From Plasmodium coatneyi (lineage: Eukaryota; Apicomplexa; Aconoidasida; Haemosporida; Plasmodiidae), in the NCBI RefSeq assembly GCF_001680005.1, contig NC_033557.1, positions 620,001-684,000 on the forward strand: a stretch of 64,000 nt of DNA, given 5' to 3'. This document shows positions 1 through 8,400 of the stretch, in pieces (the first letter of the stretch is position 1; every line of letters begins with the position of its first letter). The position numbers were made by a program, and so were the translations under genes. The notes beneath the pieces were generated by a model, which did not search any database, was not told the DNA's origin, and worked only from the letters and a program-made list of their open reading frames with translations.

Positions 1-128
1 TCCTGTATTAGATGTAAATTTTGCACTTATATTACAATGATAATTCTTGTTTTAAGAGCAATATTTCGCACCTTAAAAATTACTTACCCCCCCTTTTCTT
101 TCTTCCTTTCTTCCCTTCTTTTTTTTAG

Positions 129-566
129 TATTTTTTCCTCGGTAAAGAAAGACGTCGTTACAAAAGAGCTCATCAAGTATCTGCTCTTCCCCCCTCAGAA
201 GAACAACTGCTTGATCATGTGGACCAACCTGGTCCGCATGAATATACCTTAGTAAAGGAACGAAAACAATCAAGATCCGTTCCAACTGGAAGAACGAAGA
301 GGCTCAAAAAACTGGGTGCCCTTCAACGTACTATTATTGATATTCATTTAGAAGTCTTAGACGAATATCAAAAAGGGGAAGTCCATTTGATGAAGGAAGA
401 GTTTTTTGAAATTTTGGTTCAAGAATTTATGGGAAGCGAATTTATAAAAGACAAAAATGTTCCTAAGGAGGATTTTCTTAAGGAACAGGTTCCAAGTTCA
501 GATTCCGAGTTTAGGGAGGATGACTTCGTTCCAAAGGAAGGTATTCCTGAGGAACAGGTTCCTTAG
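129..566 (+). CDS. SICAvar: SICAvar, last (cytoplasmic) exon only; gene continues left of the window
   Basis: This is the cytoplasmic tail of a schizont-infected-cell agglutination antigen, a variant protein placed on the infected red-cell surface. A polypyrimidine tract and AG at 127-128 precede a phase-0 exon opening with Tyr-Phe-Phe-Leu-Gly, then a run of Lys/Arg. It carries the family signatures YTLVKER, RTIIDIHLEVLDEYQKG and FFEILVQEFMGSEF (Pfam SICA_C by recognition). The exon ends with acidic repeats of the VPSSDSxFREDDFVPKE type and a TAG at 564-566. It encodes 145 residues, much shorter than the 334-residue version at 26148-27152. The stop precedes sequence still recognisable as the missing C-terminus, so the tail looks truncated. 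Bases 1-128 are the preceding intron. The rest of the gene is not visible, so its integrity is unknown. Confidence 0.9.
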   Translation, partial: YFFLGKERRRYKRAHQVSALPPSEEQLLDHVDQPGPHEYTLVKERKQSRSVPTGRTKRLKKLGALQRTIIDIHLEVLDEYQKGEVHLMKEEFFEILVQEFMGSEFIKDKNVPKEDFLKEQVPSSDSEFREDDFVPKEGIPEEQVP

Positions 567-985
567 GAAGAAACAATTTGTAGCCAAATTGTGGATGCTA
601 ATCCTTTGGAATTGTTGTGTGTTTGATGAATGTGTGAAATGGGGAAGAAAACGTATGTGATAAGGAATTGCATATGTAGATCATTTATTACAGAATGTTT
701 GAAAAATAAGACGATTATGGATGTTAATCTTGGCTTTGGTATTTGAGGAGTGTGTGTGAAATAGAAGAGAAAATGTGTGCATGATAAGGAGTTGTATTTA
801 GATCATTTATTACAAAATGTTTGAAAAAAGCAAAGCGGTGTGTGGTGTTATACTTCACATTTTACATTATGCTCGAACTAATGAAAAGTAGTCATTCTCA
901 GGAGTGTCTTTATTTTTGAACATTCCTATATTTGTCAAATTTAATAAATCTTGTTTTGTAAACATGTGACCAAGAGGTTTATTTT
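567..985 (+). other. 3' UTR with fossil C-terminal coding sequence and polyadenylation region
   Basis: Directly after the stop the DNA still encodes, in another frame (570-660), KKQFVAKLWMLIL-type sequence that is the true C-terminus in gene B. A second diverged copy of the same piece follows at about 712-830. The segment 917-985 (TTTGAACATTCC, then TTTAATAAATC) recurs after all five SICAvar 3' ends and carries an AATAAA, so it is probably the shared polyadenylation region. Confidence 0.7.
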
Positions 986-1129
986 TATTTTATTTTTTTT
1001 AGTGTAAGTTAACCAGTTTTTAATTTGTTTAATAAAAAAAAATTTGAGAAGTTCCTCTTTCATTGTTTGGATGCTGAGGAGGTATGCTTATCAGGGGTTC
1101 CTCGTCCCCTTGGCGGCGCCCCCTTTTTT

Positions 1130-1860
1130 TTTTAATTTGCGCCTTAGAAGGGAAGAACCTTGAAAGATTAAGCAAAAAAGGGTGTAGGCAATGAATTGTG
1201 GGCAAAAGGAATGCCTCCGCGAAGGAGAGGTGTTCCGGTTGGTGTGTTCTGAGCGGATGTTTTTAGGGGATCCTTTCAGCTAACCCTTTTTGCCGACCGC
1301 TTGGCACCCCCATTCGGAAAAAAAAAAAAAAAAAAAAAAAAAGAAAGAATATTTTGTTTCTTTGTTTATTTCCCCTCCGCCGGTACACGGGCGTTCTTTC
1401 TTAAATGGTTTTAAAATGGCACGTGTTGTTCCAAAGGGTGCAATCTCGCCTCGCCACTGCTTTTCTACACTGTTTTGAAAAGCTGGCGTTGTCGTATGGG
1501 GGGATTTTCTTCGTGCAAACGCATCTCACATTTCGCCATAACGCAACAGCGAAGTGAAGCGGCGAAGTAGCGATGCGCAGTGTACAGTTGATGAGCTCCC
1601 CTTAACGCAAAAGGTGTTTAGTTTCTCTTTGTTTGGGCGAAATGGGGAAGTATAACCTATGCGCGCACTCTGCTACGCTCCCCCCATAGCGCTTCAATGG
1701 TAAAGGCTCCCCGATAAAATTGAACCTGAACGACGATGATGGAATTTTCGCCGTTCCACTTTATACATGTGTAAAATATCACCTTCAGGAAGGCATCCCT
1801 ATCTCTCGTGTGTGATCCTCTTTTCACCCTTGAGTCCTTCCCCAAAAGTGTAAGGATCGA
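1130..1860 (+). repeat. Conserved SICAvar 3' non-coding blocks, copy 1
   Basis: GC-richer than its surroundings. It holds GCAATGAATTGTGGGCAAAA and CGAAGGAGAGGTGTTCCGGT near 1190-1240, GCCGGTACACGGGCG near 1379, and GTGTACAGTTGATGAGCTCC near 1578. The same order is present at 12392-13075 and 40842-41560, and the first part only at 27498-27900. From memory of the literature, rearrangement of conserved SICAvar 3' non-coding DNA accompanied one switching event in P. knowlesi; the blocks here look like that kind of sequence. I see no convincing coding potential. Confidence 0.7.
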
Positions 1861-1884
1861 ATGAACCGAAAAAGAAAAGAAAAC

Positions 1885-2195
1885 TTCCTCCGTTGTAATT
1901 CATCGATCACTTGTAACATCCGTCGTGGATACTACCAATAAATACCACTGTGTTGTGTGCCCATGAGGAATTATGCATCGGTTTTGTGCGCATTAGGGGA
2001 AATCGCCTGTGCGTGGGAGTTCAATCCATACGCGTGTGGAGTAAACCTACTTGGGCACAGACATCCAAACTGTGCGTGGCGAAGCGGGTAACAGACGGGA
2101 AAACTGCCAGACTACACACTTTAGCGAACACGAGAGTTGCAGACGTTACGCGAAGCATGACCCAAGTGGTTAGTCTTATAGGTGGCAGTCCATTC
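1885..2195 (+). repeat. Highly conserved downstream block, candidate non-coding RNA, copy 1
   Basis: This block is nearly identical to 41596-41903 and more diverged from 13110-13418. It includes GAGTTCAATCC at 2017-2027, which resembles a Pol III B-box, within short flanking complementarity. An ORF without an early ATG runs through it and is partly kept in all three copies, so a decayed coding origin is the alternative. Confidence 0.5.
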
Positions 2196-2321
2196 GTTAT
2201 TTTGTGGCACTGTATTTTATTTTGCTTCATTTTACTTTATTTACTTTTTCTTTTTCTTTTTTTTTTTTTCTTTTTGCGCTATTTAATTTATTTAATAAAA
2301 TGCCATGTCACTTATTTTACA

Positions 2322-2672
2322 TAAAGAGATATTTTTACCTAAATGATGTACAAAAATTGGGGGGGAACCACAGACAGACGGGTGAGATTTTCCCCTAGCG
2401 GTTGCACAAAACAACCTACGGGGAATTTTTCGCCTGAATTTTTTCTTTTCCCAGTTGTAGAGCAAATTGCCGCTCATTTGGTAACTACCCTGTTTTGCTT
2501 AAAATGTTTCGCAAAGAAAAAATAGAGAAGTATAGAATAGAAAAATATAAAATAGAAAAGTATAAAGGTAGAGAAATAGAAAAAATAGAAAACTACTGGA
2601 AAAAAAAAAAATTTGAATAAATTTTTAAAAAAAATGCGAGAGGGATGATTATTACTTCGCGTAGCTCTTCAG
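2322..2672 (+). repeat. Conserved downstream block with AT-rich tail, copy 1
   Basis: The sequence from AGAGATATTTTTACC through GGGGGGAACCACAGACAGAC, a run of AAAATAGAAAAnn repeats, and GATGATTATTACTTCGCG recurs at 42088-42420 in the same order. It extends the shared region downstream of the leftmost gene and gene C to about 1.5 kb. No gene is seen in it. Confidence 0.6.
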
Positions 2673-2689
2673 GAAAACCGTAACAATGA

Positions 2690-3250
2690 AGACATGGCAA
2701 GAGATTCCTTTTTGCAGACAAAACGAAAAAAAGGGGGTACCATCCAAATGGGAGTCACCACAGTGGCGCCACGGAAGTGTAGCTCCCACCTCTCGCAGCG
2801 ACAGCATCCCGAGCACGCGGGGCACCGTGTGCATCAGGACAAGTTCATACTGTTTCGGTGCATCGATACCTACTTCGTCCACGAGCTTAAAATTATAATG
2901 AACAACAACACTACAAAGAGGAAGCAAGTGGCCGAGAAGCAGGATAGAAATGTGCTACAACAATTAGCGCTTTCATAGTCTGTTCGATTACGGAAAAAGG
3001 GGAAACTGTCGCGACAAGGGGGCAGTTCATTAACGTAATATTTTGCAACGGACATGATTACCAACAGAGGAATACAGTCGTATGTTTCATGCAGGCAAAT
3101 ACCATTCACATCGCGCACAACGGGCATACTGGCTTGGAGTGCCAAACACGGCAAGACTTCCAGAATAAAATCAGGAAAGAAGTCCCCTCTTCGTCAAGTT
3201 TCTGCTCATACAGATGAGTGCACAGAGGTGGACCTACACCTGCAGGAGTA
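2690..3250 (+). pseudogene. Degenerate coding-like fragment, copy 1 (unidentified)
   Basis: About 200 bases at 2741-2945 match 14785-14990 at roughly four in five positions. The shared frame reads CSSHLSQ-QHPE then DTYFVHELKI. A different frame from 3090 reads NTIHIAHNGHTGLECQ. Frames break repeatedly and no start or stop structure is convincing. The opening part is also related to 42,470-42,600. I do not recognise the parent gene. Confidence 0.35.
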
Positions 3251-3423
3251 AAGGAAGTGCCTGAGGTAGATGTCACAGTGAAGCTTCGTGACGCGGAAGG
3301 AGATGAAGGCTCAATATGATGGATACTCAACGATTTGCCTGAATGGGAAGGAGCATAGAGAAGAAACAGCTCTTCGGAAAAGGTGGCACGCAAGGGGTGA
3401 ACGCGGGCAAGCAGATCATCCAA

Positions 3424-3511
3424 CAGATCAGCACAACCAACCTGACCAGCACAACCAACCTGACCAGCACAACCAACCTGACCAGCACAACCAGCCAGAT
3501 CAGACCAACCA
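3424..3511 (+). repeat. 18-base tandem repeat
   Basis: The unit GACCAGCACAACCAACCT is repeated about four to five times. In one frame it encodes DQHNQP repeats inside an ORF from 3288. There is no supporting gene context. Confidence 0.75.
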
Positions 3512-3541
3512 AATCGGCGCGGTTTAGGGGGCTCCATTTAG

Positions 3542-3751
3542 ATTCCTGCAGAGAAACGTCTGTCTGGCACCGAAGAGTGAAGCTCTTAAAGAGCATGAAA
3601 AACGGATGGTCTACTTTCTCCAGGGGTGGTGAGGGGGATGGGTCATTCTGACCCTGTGGCACCTGACCGCTGCAGAAAGCAGCCCATCCGTTTTTCATGA
3701 TCTTTAAGAGCTTCACTCTTCGGTGCCAGACAGACGTTTCTCTGTAGGAAT
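3542..3751. repeat. Long near-perfect inverted repeat (hairpin)
   Basis: Arm 3542-3628 is the reverse complement of 3664-3751 with few mismatches. The core 3546-3609 against 3686-3747 is almost perfect. The short spacer contains its own perfect hairpin GGGTCA-TTC-TGACCC at 3640-3654. Confidence 0.85.
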
Positions 3752-3759
3752 AAAATAGA

Positions 3760-4300
3760 GGAGGCAGCGAAAAGGGTCGAAGTAAAGGAGACCAACTGGT
3801 GGTGTCGTCACGTGGTAAGAAGTGAAGAGGAAAGCAGGGACAATGGTAGGCGCTGGCGGAGCAGATATCGCGATGAAAGGGGAAAGCGCAATTAATAGGA
3901 ATGTCTTCCCCATTGAGAAACCCCTTTCCACTGGGGGAAAAACAGAACCACCAGTGTTATTCCTTCCCAGCAGATTTCATGTACATAACGAACGACAAGG
4001 TGCAGAGAAGAGTGGACAATGCAATTGGATGTCAGGCAACCCCCAAGGGAGAGCCACCTCCATCTTAGTGGCGATAGTGGTGACTGCACCGATGAAGGCA
4101 TTACGTTCATCGGGCTCGTGGAGAAAATTATTCCTATGCTTCTAGAAGGCAATCAGAGATCGCCGCCCGTAGGGATGACAGATAGGGTGGCGTTGCATGA
4201 GGTGAAAGTGTGCAAAGGAGGATCGCGGCCACGAAGCAGCGGCGCCAGAGCAGCAAACGGAAAGGGAGAGAAAAAAATGAAAGAGCCTACTACACCATTA
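3760..4300 (+). other. Intergenic remnant with short ORFs, no recognised gene
   Basis: Two overlapping + strand ORFs (3822-4145 and 4019-4396) have unbiased composition. The second reads ITFIGLVEKIIPMLLEGNQR, which looks protein-like. Neither has a recognisable domain or counterpart elsewhere in the window; they may be decayed gene pieces. Confidence 0.25.
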
Positions 4301-4404
4301 TATACTCTTTCTTTTCCTTTCTTTCCCTCCTTTTATTACTTCTTTTACTTCCCTTCTGTCCTTGTACCTTCTACGTGTACACTACATTCCTCTTAAGTGA
4401 AAAA

Positions 4405-5060
4405 GAATAGCACCTACGCACATTTTTCTTTCCTATTCTTTAATTTTTTTCCTTCTCTAAAAAAAAAAAAAAGGAAGAAAAAAGAATTAAAGGAAAAGAA
4501 AGAGGTTGGGTAACTTCTTCTTCTTTCTTTAAAAGGAATGTAATATATGTAGGAAAGGAAAGGAAGTTTCCTCTTCTTTCTTTTCCTTTAATTCTTTTTT
4601 CTTCTTTTTTTTTTTTTTTTTCTTTGGAAGAATGTAATGTAAGCAAGAAGGGGAGTAGGGAAGAAAGGGAAGGGGGAAGGTTGTTCACTTCTTCCGGATG
4701 GATACAATGTATGAAGGAAGTTTTTTTCTTAAAAAAAAGAAAAAGAATTGAAAAAAGAGGAAACAATTTTTAAAAGAAAAAAAAATTTAGGAAAAAAAAA
4801 GAAATGGAAAACTCCCTTTTTTTTATTTTTTCCAAGAAGAGTGTAGTGTATGAAGGAAGGAGGGATAAGGTTGCTCACTTCTTTTCTCTTTTTTTTTTTT
4901 TTTTAGAGAAGGAAAAGGGGGAGAATAAGGAAGGTTGCATGCAAGATTTTTTTGCTTCTCTTATTTTTGAGAATGGAGAAGGAAGGAAATTAAGGAAAAG
5001 AATAAAATTGTCAAGAAAAAGGAGGAAGAGGTGAGGTGAATAATTTTTTCTTCTCCTTTT
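4405..5060 (+). repeat. Degenerate upstream modules of gene A
   Basis: Units of roughly 70-120 bases are repeated. Each has a T/C-rich tract, TAGAAGAATG- or AAGAGTGTAGTGTATGA-like core, then a GGAAGGAGG purine run. Related arrays precede genes B, C and D. Confidence 0.6.
4935..4944 (+). promoter_or_regulatory. TTGCATGCAA palindrome upstream of gene A
   Basis: It lies about 520 bases before the ATG of gene A inside a longer conserved run (AAGGGGGAGAATAAGGAAGG before it). The same block precedes genes B, C and D. TGCATGCA is the known target of the ApiAP2 factor AP2-EXP in P. falciparum; use here is inferred. Confidence 0.5.
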
Positions 5061-5129
5061 TAATAAAGTGCAAAGGAGGTATATGAGTAGTAAGGATAGG
5101 AGAAAGAGGGGACGGTTGTTTCTTTTTTT

Positions 5130-5177
5130 AGATTAATTCTTATGAATAATTCCTTAGTTAAAGAAAAAGTTGAAAAA
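5130..5177 (+). promoter_or_regulatory. Conserved upstream element of gene A (AGATTAATTC element)
   Basis: AGATTAATTCTTATGAATAA continues into ATTCCTTAGTTAA and GTTGAAAAA. It is almost unchanged at 17326, 32783 and 45469, about 300-420 bases before each SICAvar ATG. This conservation stands out in otherwise drifting AT-rich sequence. Confidence 0.6.
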
Positions 5178-5463
5178 GGGGAAGTGTATACAAAGGAAAA
5201 AAGAAAAATTTCAAAGAAAAAAGCCGGAAGAAAAACTAGGAGGAAAGGAACCATAAAAGGGGAAAAAGACGACGAATGTGAATAAAGGACGATTATAAGA
5301 AGGAAATGGAAGGACAGAAGAATAGATTCATACAGGGAAGTATTTCTTTAGGGTTGCGGATATGGTGAATTATAATATTCATCTACCAAAGAATAAGTCT
5401 AATTGTAATAATGGAAATTGAGGAAATATTTAAGGCTTAAATTATAACCATAAGTATATAATC

Positions 5464-8400
5464 ATGGCACCAAGTATAAGGGATTTCCTTAGTTTCCAGT
5501 TGAGACAAATGAGAGAACATGGAACAGAGGCTTCTGCTGTAGGGGAAAAATAAGCAAAGGATTTTCGGTGCTTATTATAGATGGTGCATGTGTACAAAAA
5601 TGAACTGCATAAAAGAATAAGCTGAAGTAGTTAAATGGATATTTACATACTTTAATTCCTTGGCAGGATCAATTATGGATAAACCTGAAGAAGATGTTAG
5701 AAGCGTTACCTGGGTATTTGAAGCCGGAGAATCAGCAGCTATCGTTCTACTGTAATAAGGGTAACGCAGGAGAAATACAGGAGGAAGGAATAGATAATTG
5801 GGACCCCACATTATGTAAAATGTTATGTAAATTACTCCTTTGGATGAATGGTCGAAATCACGATGGGCGGAAACAAAATATGAAACAGGGAGGATCGGGA
5901 GGAGAAGGAATGGAACTTATGTTCCGATGTATTGCGGGAAGTGTAGCCATATGGGCCATGTTCGAAAAACATTGTCTATTGGACATTATGTTGGATTATG
6001 CAGCAGGAGCTGCTAATGCGCAGATACAGCTGAGTGGTGAGCAAGGAACAATAGAGAAATGTGGGGACCATGCATTTAAAGACCTGAAAATAGGAACGTA
6101 CATGCTTGGCAATTTAGTAAAAGGGTGGGTAAAGGAGAACGAGGGAAAAATGGAAAGTTATAAAAAAGTTAAGAGTTTTGAAAATAGTGTATGCAAAGTA
6201 ACAAAAGGAACAAGAACTCCAGAAAGTGGGCCTCGTGTTAATAAGGATAAATTAAGAAATATGACCGGGTATGATGAGCTTCAAGCACAAACAATAGGGG
6301 AAATTGTTAAGAAGGAAGAATTCCTAACAAAGGAAAGTGCGGTAGAAATAATAAAGAAAGTAGGAAGTGATGAACTGAAAGACGCTACAAAGTTGGAAGG
6401 GGAAGTTCAGGCAAAAGTTAAGGAGGACCAAGAAAAGAGGGCACTAGCAGCAAGTAGAGCAGGTAAGTAATATTATTAAACATCCTACTAAAAGTATTAT
6501 ATAAGAAAAAAAAGGAAAGGAAAAGGAAGAAAAAAAAGAATGGAAGGAAAAATTGAAGATAAAAGGAACGAAAGGGAAAAAAGAAAAGGAAGGAGGTCTT
6601 AGGAAGGGATGAACAACCCTTCTGACATCTTTACTCCATACGTTCCTTTAATTCCTACCACCATTGGAATCATCACCATTAACTACTTACTCTGGAAGGT
6701 AAGAAAAAAAAGAAAGAAAAAAAAAAAGTGGTGTAGGATTCCGCACTTAAGGTTCCGTGTTTCAGTGTATAGGATTTCGCATTTAAGGGTGTATGTGTAG
6801 GCTTTCGCATTTTAGGGATGTGTGTGTGTAGGATTTCGCATTTTAGGGGTGTACGTGTAGCATTTTCTCATTTTAGGGGTGTACGTGTAGGATTTCGTAT
6901 TTTAGGGGTGTGTGCATATGATTTCGCATTTTATGGTGCGTTTGTGTAGGATTTCACAATTTAGGGGTGTGTGTGTAGGATTTTAGCACTTAAGGTTAAG
7001 CTTTTCAGGCTTTTTCAGAACAACTATGTCTCCTGTTGTTTAGCTGTTTCAGGGTGTAAGAACAACAATGTGCCCTGGTGTTTAGCTGTTTCAGGGTATA
7101 AGAGCCAGAATGTGGCCTCGTGTTTATCTGTTTCAGGTTTTGGGAGCAACAGTGTGATCCGCTACTTATCTTCTTTAGGGTGTAAGGTCGACAAATGTGG
7201 CCTGGTGTTTAGCTATTTAGGGAGGCATATGGATTCTAGAGTGTGCATACAAGAAAAAAGAAAAAAAGAAAAAAAAGGAAAAAAAAAAAAAAAAGGACGA
7301 AGGAGAAGAAGGAAAGAGCGAAAGAGTTGGGGAAAAGGGTGTACCACACTCATCATCACCATTTCTACCATCATTACTGCCTTACCATTCTTCTTTTATA
7401 TATAATAATATATATTTTGATTCTTCCATTTTTTCCCATCTGTTAGACACACCCTGCAACCAGGATGGCTTATGTACCCGCGCCCAATGTGCAATAGAGC
7501 GATGGTTTCCAGACAGGTCACAGAGCAAAACGGACGCAAACAGTAGAGTAGGGAACAACATTGTCCTTTGCAAGTCAAGAATAGTTCATTGGACAAAATA
7601 CTATTTAAACATGAATGGGAAGAACGCACACTAATTATATGCGCTAGCTATGTATACATGTATGTTTCCTCCCTTTTTTATGTCTTTGTAGAATACAATG
7701 TGGGGAGAACTTCAGCAGAAGGTCGCCCCACTTGCCCAGGTCATGTTGGACAGTGGGGAAAATGTGGACCACTACTGTAATAGCGTTCAATGTGAGAATG
7801 GTGGAACGGCATGCCCCAGCAGAAAAGCGTGCGAATTTATTGTTAGGGGGTTAAAAAGTATATATGAGCATAAAGAGAAACAAGATGAAAGTATGATGGG
7901 CAGAGTGAATAATAGAATATTTAGGGCTACTATGCGATGTATAGCACTAAATGCATTTATAAAAAAATTGAAGGATGAGCACAAATCCTGCCCTGTAGAT
8001 GAAGGGATAAATAAAGCATTTGATATCGGGGACAGTAATCGCGAAACATGGTGTAAAAATAAAGGTTCATGTGAAAAGTGCCCACAGGAACAGTGTACAG
8101 ATTATGCTATTGAAAATGAGAAACTGTGGGATAATGTAAATGAGAAGCTCCAGGCGGATGACAACATACAGAAAACTCTGTCTACTATAGATATTTTATG
8201 TAAGCAGAATGAAAAAACCAGCATCTGTCTCTAAGGGGAGTCTGCAGAAAAGCGGCACCACCAGCACAAGACGCAGCAGCAGGGACGACACCATCACCAC
8301 TGTATACCATCACATTCAACTAGTATCTATTCCTTCACTTTGGCTCTATAGGCAAAGACTGTAACGAGGAAAGTAACCTATGTAAACGTATAGATTGCGT

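Noticed and set aside
1657..1845. Minus-strand ORF conserved in the 3' non-coding blocks as a gene
   Set aside because: The copy near 12,750-13,010 has different ends and several frame changes; conservation follows the DNA block rather than the frame.
6971..7405. 144-residue ORF with CLAVSG repeats
   Set aside because: It arises from a 42-base tandem repeat inside intron 2 of gene A and runs into a poly-Lys tract.
8200..8234. ORF end of gene A exon 4 (residues ILCKQNEKTSICL) as coding
   Set aside because: A GTAAGC donor at 8200 gives a phase-1 join to the short exon at 8352, as in gene C; the extra residues are intronic.
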